Shown one piece after another: positions 7,459 through 15,760 of a DNA stretch of 64,000 bases. Position numbers and translations under genes: made by a program. The stretch's first letter is position 1. Each line of letters opens with the position of its first letter. Location of the stretch: assembly GCF_037201965.1 (NCBI RefSeq), contig NZ_CP147518.1:6317001-6381000 (forward strand), given 5' to 3'. The notes under the pieces were generated by a model that worked only from the letters and a program-made list of their open reading frames with translations, did no database searches and was not told where the DNA came from. This DNA is from Spirosoma sp. SC4-14 (lineage in GTDB: Bacteria; Bacteroidota; Bacteroidia; Cytophagales; Spirosomataceae).

Positions 7459-8079
7459 ATGCCCGATCGCTTATACACGGCTGCCGATCAGACAGCCATC
7501 GTCGTTGGAGCTCCGAATACTGGTGTCGATATCGTACCCGGTAACGTAATCAAATGCGTCTTTGTCGCGCTGGCGGATTTCGCCATGACGGAAATCACAC
7601 TGCTGACGCTATCAGCCTGGCAAACGTTCCTCGCCGATCAGACCAAAACCCATGCCGTAACGCCGTTTATCGATGCATTCGATTTACCTCCTACCACGCC
7701 TATTACCGAGGCTGGTAACGATAACACGACCTGGAACGGGGTTCCTCGTCAGCGTTCAACGTCGTTTGCGGTAGCAAAAGGTAAGTTTTCGGGGGCCGAT
7801 GCAACGCAAATCAAGGCGCTGCGGAAACTGGGCAGCAAATCCGGCAATTTCCAGCAAGGCACTCGTATTGGTGTAATTTTCATCCATGAGGGTACCAGTA
7901 TTACGTGTCTGGCCAATGCCAAACCGATTCCAGCGTATAACATCTTTATCAGTGACCCCAAAAAAGGCGGCTTAGGTGCTTCGAATGACTACGATTTCGA
8001 ATTCCATCTGCAAGGTAACTGGTCGACCAATGAAAAGATGTATGAGCTGGCCTTTGAAGGCGCAACTCTAACCAATTAA
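7459..8079 (+). CDS. phage structural-module protein of unknown function
   Basis: A 206-residue protein with no signal peptide, rich in beta-prone and small residues (for example GVDIVPGNVIKCVFVALADF). It contains a middle segment QRSTSFAVAKGKFSGADATQ and a C-terminal YDFEFHLQGNWSTNEKMYEL. The pattern resembles small beta-barrel tail-tube or decoration proteins of phages, but no family is recognised and its position between terminase and portal would be unusual for a tail tube. It is the first gene after the 181-base gap, suggesting a new transcription unit. Confidence 0.7.
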   Translation: MPDRLYTAADQTAIVVGAPNTGVDIVPGNVIKCVFVALADFAMTEITLLTLSAWQTFLADQTKTHAVTPFIDAFDLPPTTPITEAGNDNTTWNGVPRQRSTSFAVAKGKFSGADATQIKALRKLGSKSGNFQQGTRIGVIFIHEGTSITCLANAKPIPAYNIFISDPKKGGLGASNDYDFEFHLQGNWSTNEKMYELAFEGATLTN

Positions 8080-8081
8080 TA

Positions 8082-8303
8082 ATGTCTGAACAAATTACGC
8101 TTGTCCGGCTGGCGGATAACCAGCCGGAAAGCTTTCCCAAAGAACAGGCCGAACATCTGCTGAGAATTCAGAAAGAAATGGGCCAATCTTCGTACAAATT
8201 ACCGGACGATTCCGTACCCACCGCCAATGCCGATAACGGACAACCAAGCGATTCAGTCAATTCTGAACCCGGTAAACGGGGCAGCTCTAAAACGGGCGGG
8301 TGA
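8082..8303 (+). CDS. small hydrophilic phage protein
   Basis: A 73-residue, polar protein starting MSEQITLVRLADNQPESFPK and ending with a Ser/Gly/Asn-rich disordered tail. It is two bases after the preceding stop and overlaps the portal frame by 77 bases. The N-terminal 45 residues (EQAEHLLRIQKEMGQSSYKL) look like a helical fold. Function unknown; the position suggests a small head-assembly factor. Confidence 0.6.
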   Translation: MSEQITLVRLADNQPESFPKEQAEHLLRIQKEMGQSSYKLPDDSVPTANADNGQPSDSVNSEPGKRGSSKTGG

Positions 8304-10020
8304 GGATAATGACCGTCAACGGTATCATGTAGGCCCGGCGACCGATGAAAAGGACGCCGGGCCCTATGCTAAACGCCTAAAGGATCGGGTCAAAAACATT
8401 CTTCAGAACGAAGATAAATACCGTCGATTTTGCTCGCTGCTCAATTACCCCCTACCCTCTTCCCGATTGATCGACAATGCGGCCGACGAATATTTAAAGT
8501 GTTTCGGCGCAGAAGACAAGTATGTTGATTTTGAGTTCAGTAGTGATGAGTTAAAAGCCCAGGCATCGGAGTTTCTGGACGAAATCAAATTCGACGATTG
8601 GCTGACAAAAGACCTGTTTAATCAGTGTTTGCGTGCTTCAGCCGCTATTTGGATTGTCGATCTCCCTGCTACAGTAAATCAGACTGGTTTTCCTCAACCA
8701 GTCATTATGCTGCGCGAAGTAAACCAGTTAACTGACCTGTTTACGGATACGCGTGGTAATGTGATGGCAGCCATTTACCCTATGTCGCCTATTAAAGATG
8801 CCAGCAATAAGGAGATCGCTAAACGGTGGGCAGTGCTGGATGATGTTTCGTACCGGGTATGCATCCAGCGTAATGGTGAAAAAGAACCAAGCGTACTATT
8901 TACAAATGTCCACGATTTGGAACGTTGTCCTGCTGGCTGGATCTGGCATGACAAACTGAATGGAAAAGACCCTTTTCGTATTCAATCGCCATTGCATGCG
9001 GTTTTTACAGATCTCGACAACCTGGTTATCGGGGATATTTTCCGCCAGCATGTAGACTTATATGCTTCGTTTCCGATCCTCTGGAATTTCAAGAAAAAGT
9101 GTAATTACGAAACACCAGACGGACTTTCTCAGTGTAAGGAAGGTAAGATTTGGGTAGCCACAACAGATCATGACGGCCTTGAGGTTCGGGTAGAAAAGCC
9201 CTGCCCGGTTTGCTCGGCGAGTAAGCCGCTCGGACCTGGCTCACAACTACAGGTACCTCCGCCGATGGATAATTTATCGGCCAATCTGTCCGAACCGGCT
9301 GGCTTCATCAATGCGGATCGGGAATTACTCGACTACAATGTCGAAAAGCTGGAGGCCCTAAAAGCTGACCTACGCGAAGCGCTGACAGGGGATTCAAACA
9401 ATGTCGACCAAACAAAGGATGCGGTCAACGCAGATCAGGTCGCAGCGCGATTTGAGGCTAGGAAGGCCAAATTGTCGTACTGGGCGGCTCACATTCAGCA
9501 AACACACGCTGAGGCCTTGTATGTAATTCTGAAAATTACATTTGGGTCATCGTTTCTATCACTGGCCGTCGATTATGGCACCGAATTCCATCTGATATCG
9601 CCTGCACAGGCAATCGACGATTACCAGAAAGCCCGGGTGGCCAACCTGCCGATGTATCAGTTAGCACTACGTCGTAAGCGTATCGACAAGTTGCTGGCTG
9701 GGGCTTCAGAGACACAGATGACGCGCTTAGAAATGTGCGCCATGTTAGAACCTTACCCTGATCTGCCACTGGCTATGGTACCCGTTGGTTCGGATGCGTA
9801 CGAGCTAAAGGCTAATTTCGATCAGTACCTCACTCAGTTCGAGAACGAAAACCTCGGGCTGGAAATCTTCGGCCGTGACTTGGACATGGCCATTCGGATA
9901 ACCACAATTAAATCAATTTTATACAAGTATGTCAGCGAAAGCGCAAAATTCCGACAACTCCCAGAACCCGCCCCAGGATCAAATCCAACAGGATCAGGCG
10001 GCAAACCAGCAGGCCAGTAA
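8227..10020 (+). CDS. phage portal protein (with zinc-ribbon-like insertion)
   Basis: The 597-residue protein is called portal from size, position after the large terminase and sequence character: helical N-terminus, YADL-type wing regions and a long C-terminal helical part (residues 370-440, ALKADLREALTGDSNN..., KAKLSYWAAHIQQTHAEAL). Portals form the dodecameric ring at the head vertex through which DNA enters. A cysteine cluster, C292, C303 and C326-P-V-C329, is spaced like a zinc ribbon inserted in the middle. The only plausible start is ATG 8227, overlapping the previous gene by 77 bases; no later in-frame ATG exists for a long distance. The end overlaps the next gene by 92 bases. Confidence 0.82.
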   Translation: MPITDNQAIQSILNPVNGAALKRAGEDNDRQRYHVGPATDEKDAGPYAKRLKDRVKNILQNEDKYRRFCSLLNYPLPSSRLIDNAADEYLKCFGAEDKYVDFEFSSDELKAQASEFLDEIKFDDWLTKDLFNQCLRASAAIWIVDLPATVNQTGFPQPVIMLREVNQLTDLFTDTRGNVMAAIYPMSPIKDASNKEIAKRWAVLDDVSYRVCIQRNGEKEPSVLFTNVHDLERCPAGWIWHDKLNGKDPFRIQSPLHAVFTDLDNLVIGDIFRQHVDLYASFPILWNFKKKCNYETPDGLSQCKEGKIWVATTDHDGLEVRVEKPCPVCSASKPLGPGSQLQVPPPMDNLSANLSEPAGFINADRELLDYNVEKLEALKADLREALTGDSNNVDQTKDAVNADQVAARFEARKAKLSYWAAHIQQTHAEALYVILKITFGSSFLSLAVDYGTEFHLISPAQAIDDYQKARVANLPMYQLALRRKRIDKLLAGASETQMTRLEMCAMLEPYPDLPLAMVPVGSDAYELKANFDQYLTQFENENLGLEIFGRDLDMAIRITTIKSILYKYVSESAKFRQLPEPAPGSNPTGSGGKPAGQ

Positions 10021-10492
10021 CACTCCTGCTACCGAACAAACCGACGCCGAAAAAATTGCGGCCGCTGCGGCTGCGGTTAAACAGGCAAACCCGGCGTTAA
10101 GCAGTGATGAAATCGCGGATATCGTCGCCAAAGTCCTGCGTATTAATCAGCCCGCCGTTGCTGTCGTGGACAAGCAGACCGATAGTGTTCTGAAAAAGGT
10201 CGATTCAACCTACAAGGATAAAGTCTTCCTCAAGAAAGACACGAAAAAGCAATTCCCACTGGAACGGGATGCGCTGAACGGTGTTGTCGTACGGCAAACC
10301 TACAAACGCACGACCGAAGAAGGCGATGACGTGACGGTGCCAGCCCGGAACCTCAACGAAATCGCAATATACTCTAAGGAGGATTTCGACCGGTTGAATC
10401 ATGGCGACAAAAAACTGCCTGGGTTTGCGCGTGAAGGCATCCAGATTGAGGTATGGCACCGACCAGGCGACGAAGACACGATTCAGGAATAG
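9929..10492 (+). CDS. phage head-module protein with disordered N-terminus
   Basis: The 187-residue protein starts inside the portal gene (92-base overlap in another frame). Residues 1-55 are Gln/Asn/Ala-rich and probably disordered. Residues 55-75 (NPALSSDEIADIVAKVLRIN) are helical, and the C-terminal half (residues 100-187) is a compact charged domain with FPLERDALNGVVVRQTYKR and GIQIEVWHRPGDED. No family recognised. Position between portal and scaffold suggests a head-assembly or ejection role. Confidence 0.7.
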   Translation: MSAKAQNSDNSQNPPQDQIQQDQAANQQASNTPATEQTDAEKIAAAAAAVKQANPALSSDEIADIVAKVLRINQPAVAVVDKQTDSVLKKVDSTYKDKVFLKKDTKKQFPLERDALNGVVVRQTYKRTTEEGDDVTVPARNLNEIAIYSKEDFDRLNHGDKKLPGFAREGIQIEVWHRPGDEDTIQE

Positions 10493-10552
10493 TAAGGATT
10501 GTTTCGTAAAATCGACAGTAAATTTTTAACGATCAACAAGGCTACTGCAGCA

Positions 10553-11434
10553 ATGACCTACGAAGAATTTCAGGCCGGTTTGGCCGAAACGCCCGAGCTA
10601 ATCAATGAAATTTTTGATAAGCATGAGGGCGATTACACAAAGCATCTGACTGAAAAAAAGCAGATGATCGTCACGACCAAAGATGCGTACGCGAAAGACC
10701 GCGAAGAGGCTATTGGTCAGGGCACCAAAAAAGCCCACTCGGAATGGGAGGAAAAATTCGAGAAAGTGACTGGCCAGAAAAAGCCCGATGGTAAAAAGGG
10801 CCTGGTTTGGTTCGACGAGCTTTCCAGTCGGATTAAGTTTCTCAACGAAGACGGGGGCGATACAAATGCAGCCATCATTAAAGGGTTGCAAAAGGAATTG
10901 GAGGAGGTAAAGACATCTCTTTCCAAAAAAGACAAAGAGGCTTTGCAGGCCCGGATCAATGGAGAAGTAAACACGGCCCTCAAAGGCTTAACGTTTGCTA
11001 CGCCATCGCATTTGAAAAAAGACACTGAAAAAACGGCCTTCCAACGACAGAAGGCCGAAGACGCAGCAGACATTTTCAATGTACGGTATACCACCTCAAT
11101 TGATGATCAGGGCCGTATCGTCTTTACAAACAAAAAAGGGGAGGCACAAACAGAAAATGGCCAGCCAATGACAGCCGAGGCTATTGCTGCCCGTGACTTC
11201 GCTAATGATCTGGTGCCGAAAGGACGGACGGCCGCCGGTGCGGGTAGCGGTGAGGATGACGACCAACAACAACAGGGCGGAGCCGATTACCTTGGCGCAA
11301 CCACAGAGGAAATTCGTAAGAAAATCGCTGAAATGGGCCATGCTGTCGGCACCAACAAATGGTCTGAGTTATACTCTAAAGCCCACATTGCCGCTGGTTA
11401 CGTCAAAGAAAACGGCCAGTTCGTTAAAAAGTAG
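10553..11434 (+). CDS. probable capsid scaffolding protein
   Basis: The start is placed at ATG 10553 (MTYEEFQAGLAET); a TTG start at 10499 would add 18 residues. The 293-residue product is very charged and helical (KAHSEWEEKFEKVTGQKKPD, LQKELEEVKTSLSKKDKEAL) with a Gln/Gly-rich linker (DDDQQQQGGADYLG) and a compact C-terminal segment KIAEMGHAVGTNKWSELYSK. A coiled-coil, acidic/basic helical protein immediately before the major capsid gene is the usual layout for the scaffold, which is transiently bound inside the prohead. The call rests on position and composition rather than on a family motif. Confidence 0.7.
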   Translation: MTYEEFQAGLAETPELINEIFDKHEGDYTKHLTEKKQMIVTTKDAYAKDREEAIGQGTKKAHSEWEEKFEKVTGQKKPDGKKGLVWFDELSSRIKFLNEDGGDTNAAIIKGLQKELEEVKTSLSKKDKEALQARINGEVNTALKGLTFATPSHLKKDTEKTAFQRQKAEDAADIFNVRYTTSIDDQGRIVFTNKKGEAQTENGQPMTAEAIAARDFANDLVPKGRTAAGAGSGEDDDQQQQGGADYLGATTEEIRKKIAEMGHAVGTNKWSELYSKAHIAAGYVKENGQFVKK

Positions 11435-11507
11435 TCCGCCTACTGGCGCGAAAGGAGAATAGGAGACCGCTCAGCAAGGCCAGTTCTCACGTTTTCCCTT
11501 TCAAAAA

Positions 11508-12542
11508 ATGGCATCTATTGCAGGAACCGTCCTTGAAACAGCCGTCATGATGTTCAAGGATAAATTTTTAGAATTTGAAATGCGCCGTCCAGATATGGGC
11601 GTCGTGGGGGCCTTCGATAAGTACGGCAAAGCCCTTATCGATGAAGCCACGATCAAGAAAAACCGGGCTTCAGCTCGTCGGCCACAGTACATCGCTGTGT
11701 TGAATCGTCAGTCAACGCCCGTTCGGGATACACGTTCGACTACGATTACACCCGTAGGGTCAACGTCGGCCAAAGTGGGCCTCAACTGGAAAACCTACGG
11801 TTTTGATGTTGGTGTAACGGAAGCAATCAACGCTGATAACCAAATTACCGCAGCTGCTGACCTGGCTAATCAGTTGGAGCAGGGCGTACGTGATGTGTTA
11901 TTGGCAATGGATGCCGATGGTACGACCTTCCTAGAAACAGGCAAGTGGTCGGCTCTGCCTGCGTCGTCGCTCATGAGTATTTCGGGTGGTGCTTACCAGA
12001 CCACGCAGAAAGAATTGTGGATCAATCTTCCGGCTGTTATGCGGAAGCTGATGCTCAATGGCCCCTACCACATGCTTTCTAATGTGGAGGCCATTGCCAA
12101 CCTGACCAACGTGAGCACCTATGGCGCTGCTAACCAGCAGAACCTACAAAAGCTGATCAACAACTACGAATTCGGCTATTCGGGAAACATCAACCCCGGC
12201 GCTTCGCGTGAGGCTTACTATGCCGTTCCTATTGGCTCGTTAGCCCGGGTGGATTGGGTAGAATACGACTGCCGTAAACCGGAAGGTCGCGGCTCTTATG
12301 ATGGTGGCGTTTACTACGACACCATCACGCTGGAATTTACCGCGCTGGGCGGTGAGACCATCAGCCTAACGTTTGGCTTCCTCTATATCGCTCAGCCTGC
12401 GGATAAGTCAGCCATCCTGCCAGGGCTGGAGCGTGCGTATACCGAAGGCTGGTCGTTGTTTCTGGATTCGGCTTATGTGAAATCGTACTCGTCTGAAGCG
12501 GGCAAATCGCCCGTCGTTAAAATTCTGGCTGACGCCGTTTAG
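11508..12542 (+). CDS. major capsid protein
   Basis: The 344-residue protein follows the scaffold and has the size and mixed alpha/beta composition of HK97-fold major capsid proteins. The N-terminus (MASIAGTVLETAVMMFKDKF) is helical. Then come an E-loop-like segment with conserved basic residues (NRASARRPQYIAVLNRQSTP), a long spine-like helical part (ITAAADLANQLEQGVRDVLL) and C-terminal beta-rich P- and A-domain-like sequence with GGVYYDTITLEFTALGGETI. Call by position, length and composition; no signature motif exists for the fold. Confidence 0.8.
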   Translation: MASIAGTVLETAVMMFKDKFLEFEMRRPDMGVVGAFDKYGKALIDEATIKKNRASARRPQYIAVLNRQSTPVRDTRSTTITPVGSTSAKVGLNWKTYGFDVGVTEAINADNQITAAADLANQLEQGVRDVLLAMDADGTTFLETGKWSALPASSLMSISGGAYQTTQKELWINLPAVMRKLMLNGPYHMLSNVEAIANLTNVSTYGAANQQNLQKLINNYEFGYSGNINPGASREAYYAVPIGSLARVDWVEYDCRKPEGRGSYDGGVYYDTITLEFTALGGETISLTFGFLYIAQPADKSAILPGLERAYTEGWSLFLDSAYVKSYSSEAGKSPVVKILADAV

Positions 12543-12552
12543 TCTGTTAGGT

Positions 12553-12597
12553 CCTTTGCATAACCTGTAAAGGGATTGCAGAGGACCTCTGCAAAGG
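12553..12597 (+). repeat. compound inverted repeat after capsid gene
   Basis: Outer arms CCTTTGCA (12553-12560) and TGCAAAGG (12590-12597) enclose a smaller 7-bp inverted repeat GCAGAGG/CCTCTGC (12578-12592) around one central base. It begins ten bases after the capsid stop and could be a transcript-stabilising hairpin or weak terminator separating capsid from downstream expression. No T-run follows. Confidence 0.45.
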
Positions 12598-12637
12598 GTT
12601 ATCCACAAAGTTTTTCACAATTAGGTAGTTATAAACC

Positions 12638-12985
12638 ATGAACGCGTTAAAAGCACTCGTTTTTTCCATTGGCTTATTAGTGGCCACTGTTTTTGTAAGC
12701 ACAGACGCCCAGGCTCAAACGGGAACGTTGCTCCCTTCGGCTAACAAAATAATCTATTCGACGAATGCTGTCGAAATTCAGGATTCAACCAACAAAGTGG
12801 CCTATGTGTATAAGAAAGGGGCCTTTTTTGTGCTTACAAAGGGCTTCACAGGTGGAACGGCCGCGCTGATCGACGGTAGCTCTCAGCGAGCAATCTGGCG
12901 AGGGCCGGTCAGCCAGATACGAATAGTAGGGGTGGCGGCAACTGATTCGCTAAAGATCTTGTCGCTTAAATCCTCCCCGTTCTAA
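12638..12985 (+). CDS. secreted small protein in head module
   Basis: The 115-residue product starts with a clear Sec signal peptide (MNALKALVFSIGLLVATVFV, then STDAQAQ with predicted cleavage before Q), followed by about 88 beta-rich residues (TNAVEIQDSTNKVAYVYKKG, ALIDGSSQRAIWRGPVSQI). Export is unexpected for a gene lodged between the major capsid protein and head-tail connector genes. It is followed by a strong hairpin-T terminator at 13007. It may be a virion-unrelated lysogenic-conversion or superinfection-exclusion protein. Function unknown. Confidence 0.75.
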   Translation: MNALKALVFSIGLLVATVFVSTDAQAQTGTLLPSANKIIYSTNAVEIQDSTNKVAYVYKKGAFFVLTKGFTGGTAALIDGSSQRAIWRGPVSQIRIVGVAATDSLKILSLKSSPF

Positions 12986-13006
12986 GCAATTTCCTACCAT
13001 CAACCC

Positions 13007-13041
13007 AAAAGCCCGACCGGCCAACGCTGGCGGGCTTTTTC
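13007..13041 (+). terminator. intrinsic terminator
   Basis: AAAAGCCCG ... CGGGCTTTTT forms a GC-rich stem with an additional CC/GG pair inside and a T-rich tail. It lies 21 bases after the secreted-protein stop and 12 before the next start. Confidence 0.8.
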
Positions 13042-13052
13042 TCTCTAATCCC

Positions 13053-14120
13053 ATGCTAACAGACGCTTTATTACCAATTCTTCGGAAAATGATCGGTTTT
13101 CGGCCAGATCAGGATTCAGATGGCCCGCAGGGAATGCCCGATGATCTTCAAAAAAGTTTAACAGGGTTAACACTTGACCAGTGTCATGAGTTGCTGACGA
13201 TCGCTACGTTAAAATCTACGTTGAGCCAGTCATTAGGTGAAAAATTCTGGGTGTACCTGGCTCGAACACGCGACGATGCAATTCGCTCGCTACTTAATAC
13301 GCTCGATACCCGGTTAACTGAGTGGGGGCTTACCGCCAAACTTCTGGGCCCGGTAACCCACCCATTACCCATGGCATCGGGTATCGTAATTCTGAAAACG
13401 CCCGGCCGTCGATTGGGGTTAGTTTTTACTCCAACGCAAACAGATGTTGTTCTGAATATCCTACGGCTGAAGCTCTTTACGTTGGGCATACTGCCGGCTC
13501 CAATAACGTTCCTGCTTGAGATGGAAGGATATCCGGAGCCTGTAGCTACTATCACGCTCGAACGCTCCAATGAGTGGCAGGATGTTGAACTACCTCCACT
13601 TAGGAAAGGAAGCGTATACTACCTGACGTATGCCGAAGATGATTTAGGGACGGCTTTAGCCCAAAACTCACTCGCAGGCTGGCCAGCCATCAAGAAAAAC
13701 TGTACAAGCTGTAAACAGAAATGCCTCGCCCATTACCTGGAATCAAAAGCCATCGCGTTTTATGCCAATGGCAACGGAGAAGAAAGCACCGTTACGAATT
13801 ACGGATTAAATGTTGCCATGACGGCGGACGGTGATGTAACGGGCCGATTTATCGATAACCCCAAACGGCTACTGTCAGCGCTGAAACAGCAAACAGCCGT
13901 AACGTTTCTGGAAAAGATCGCTTACTCGACTCGTAAAAACCCAGAAACCGAGGATGCCCGTCAAGGTGCCTTGTTTGCCTTAACTGACAAAGACAACGCA
14001 AATCGGGTGCCGGTTCTTCTGGATCGTGCGGTTTCGGCTATCGTAAAGGCATTGCAGGCAGAGGCCTCGTCGGGTATCGACGTAAATGATTTTGACGACG
14101 TTACCTGGGATAGCATCTGA
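13053..14120 (+). CDS. phage structural-module protein with Cys cluster
   Basis: A 355-residue protein with an N-terminal helical region (residues 1-85) and a beta-rich middle (ASGIVILKTPGRRLGLVFTP, TFLLEMEGYPEPVATITLER). It has a cysteine cluster CTSCKQKC at about residues 217-224 that could bind a metal, and a helical C-terminus. It starts just after the terminator and its stop overlaps the next start (TGATG), so it leads a connector/tail operon. No known family recognised. Connector, neck or tail-completion roles fit the position. Confidence 0.72.
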   Translation: MLTDALLPILRKMIGFRPDQDSDGPQGMPDDLQKSLTGLTLDQCHELLTIATLKSTLSQSLGEKFWVYLARTRDDAIRSLLNTLDTRLTEWGLTAKLLGPVTHPLPMASGIVILKTPGRRLGLVFTPTQTDVVLNILRLKLFTLGILPAPITFLLEMEGYPEPVATITLERSNEWQDVELPPLRKGSVYYLTYAEDDLGTALAQNSLAGWPAIKKNCTSCKQKCLAHYLESKAIAFYANGNGEESTVTNYGLNVAMTADGDVTGRFIDNPKRLLSALKQQTAVTFLEKIAYSTRKNPETEDARQGALFALTDKDNANRVPVLLDRAVSAIVKALQAEASSGIDVNDFDDVTWDSI

Positions 14121-14554
14121 TGGTTGCTGAACTGAAAGCATTGCTGGTAACGCCATTGAAGCGGATCGATATCCGGCAGGTTGTTATTGATTCAATCAAT
14201 GCACACGATGCTGATATCGTAGACCTGAACTTGCAGCAGTTAGCCGACGGCAAATTGGCGACAGGCGAGGCCATCAAGCCGTTTTACAAGCCAGTCACCA
14301 TCAAGCTGAAGCAGAAGCTAGGTCAGCCAACGGACAAAGTAACGCTAAAAGGCAAGTCCGGAAAGTTCTATCAGGGCACCTATGCCAGGCCGACACCTGG
14401 GGGCAATACAGAGATCGGTTCGGCTGACGAGAAGGCACCCTATTTGGAGCGCAAATACAGCCTAAATATTTTCGGTTTGTCGGTCCCTAGCCGGGAGCAG
14501 CTCACCGCACGCATGAAACCGACACTGCAGGACAATTTTAAACGAGCGTTATAA
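14120..14554 (+). CDS. phage head-tail connector candidate
   Basis: The 144-residue product overlaps the preceding stop by one base. The N-terminal 60 residues are helical (LLVTPLKRIDIRQVVIDSIN, DADIVDLNLQQLADGKLATG). The middle has KLKQKLGQPTDKVTLKGKSG, rich in Lys and likely beta. The C-terminus FGLSVPSREQLTARMKPTLQ is helical. Size and place, third after the major capsid protein and upstream of tail genes, suggest a head-tail joining or head-completion protein. No family match from memory. Confidence 0.62.
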   Translation: MVAELKALLVTPLKRIDIRQVVIDSINAHDADIVDLNLQQLADGKLATGEAIKPFYKPVTIKLKQKLGQPTDKVTLKGKSGKFYQGTYARPTPGGNTEIGSADEKAPYLERKYSLNIFGLSVPSREQLTARMKPTLQDNFKRAL

Positions 14555-14880
14555 TGACATTTGACGATCTTAAAAAGTACGAAAATGGCAAAATCAAATT
14601 CAATGATCTTGTCGACGAAGAAAGTTTCAAAAAAGGATTAGATAAACTGAATGAAACGGCTACCCAGCTTGGGCCAGGTGAGCGCATCTTGAATGTTAGC
14701 GAATCGTATTCTACATCTATCATGTACCTGAGCAGTAAACTTTGCAGTCTCCCTAATGCTTTCGATCCGGTAACGGGAAAATTAAACAGGGAAAATGAAA
14801 ACGCTGTGTTTCTCTATCATACCATTCAGGCAATGATTAGCTATTCTCAATTTCCATTCATCTGGAAAAAAGTGGAATGA
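14554..14880 (+). CDS. small phage hypothetical protein
   Basis: The 108-residue acidic product begins at an ATG overlapping the previous stop (TAATGA) and ends four bases into the next gene (ATGA). The first 50 residues are charged and helical (KKGLDKLNETATQLGPGERI). The remainder has SYSTSIMYLSSKLCSLPNAF and a hydrophobic C-terminus. No motif recognised. Coupling places it in the connector/tail operon. Confidence 0.6.
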   Translation: MTFDDLKKYENGKIKFNDLVDEESFKKGLDKLNETATQLGPGERILNVSESYSTSIMYLSSKLCSLPNAFDPVTGKLNRENENAVFLYHTIQAMISYSQFPFIWKKVE

Positions 14881-15446
14881 ACGAACCACGCACACTTACC
14901 GAAGCAATAGCCCGACTTCAGGACAAACTTAGTGGGCTCGACTGGACTGATCAGGTATTCGGCCGGGCGGCTGTTTATGAGGAGAAATTACCCGGCCAGG
15001 ATAAAGGGCAAATCAAACCAATGGTTTACGATCCAGCCTCAAGGGATTATATCGACGCCCGGCCGAGCGATAAATACGATTGTGTCATTTTCTTTACGGC
15101 TACGGCTCCTGAGAAAAACGACTGGTCGCAGGAAAAAGGGTTTGGCCATGCGCAGAGCCACATTATACGGCCACGGCGTGCCGTCACGCTTTACGGCTGG
15201 ATCAATCTGGAAAAATTCGAGCAGTTCGACGATGGCAGTGGATTTCCTGAATTGATCAAGCTTGATCTGAAACAGGCACTTAAAACAACGACTGGCTGTG
15301 TGGCCAGTATTGGCGACTATCAGGACGAGTCAATGAAAGAGGCTTTCAAGCCGTTTCAGGTTTCAGACCTCGACCGACGCTACGATCTGTGGCCATACGC
15401 CTGTTTTTCCTTACAACTCACAGTGTACACAATCGAAAAACGATGA
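14877..15446 (+). CDS. probable tail-terminator or neck protein
   Basis: The 189-residue soluble protein has an N-terminal helix (TEAIARLQDKLSGLDWTDQV) followed by alternating beta segments and helices (KYDCVIFFTATAPEK, AVTLYGWINLEKFEQF, PELIKLDLKQALKT). The architecture resembles phage tail-terminator proteins, which cap the tail tube and join it to the head, but the assignment is inference from size, topology and position before the tail-chaperone pair. Start and stop both overlap neighbours (ATGA), showing translational coupling. Confidence 0.6.
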   Translation: MNEPRTLTEAIARLQDKLSGLDWTDQVFGRAAVYEEKLPGQDKGQIKPMVYDPASRDYIDARPSDKYDCVIFFTATAPEKNDWSQEKGFGHAQSHIIRPRRAVTLYGWINLEKFEQFDDGSGFPELIKLDLKQALKTTTGCVASIGDYQDESMKEAFKPFQVSDLDRRYDLWPYACFSLQLTVYTIEKR

Positions 15447-15760
15447 ATGATTCAGCTATTTACCTGCCTGGGTATAAAATCAACCTGAAAGCCAAGGACA
15501 TCTTAAGACTGAAAGGCGATGGCAACTACACCCATATTTATTGTAAAGGCGATAAAACGTATTTGGTTTGCCTGACATTGAAGCGTCTTATGGCCACGCT
15601 ACCTGAATTTATCCGGACGCATAAAACAGCGGCCGTCAATCCACTTCATGTCAAAATCTATGAACCGGATTTGATTTTAAAAGATGGGACTGAAATCCCA
15701 ATGTCAAAACGGCGACGTTCCATTGTAAAAAACCTGATGAATGATTACCGTACGGCTTAA
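15443..15760 (+). CDS. stand-alone LytTR DNA-binding domain protein
   Basis: The start ATG 15443 is picked because it overlaps the upstream stop as ATGA. The 105-residue product is almost exactly one LytTR domain: ILRLKGDGNYTHIYCKGDKT, then TLKRLMATLPEFIRTHKTAA with VNPLHVKI, and DGTEIPMSKRRRSIVKNL. LytTR domains bind direct-repeat DNA in virulence and competence regulators and are normally fused to response-regulator or membrane domains. Here there is no receiver or sensor. The gene lies inside the tail operon, just upstream of the tail chaperones, so it may control late genes or host genes. A second LytTR-like phage gene is at 42007-42246. Confidence 0.85.
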   Translation: MNDSAIYLPGYKINLKAKDILRLKGDGNYTHIYCKGDKTYLVCLTLKRLMATLPEFIRTHKTAAVNPLHVKIYEPDLILKDGTEIPMSKRRRSIVKNLMNDYRTA

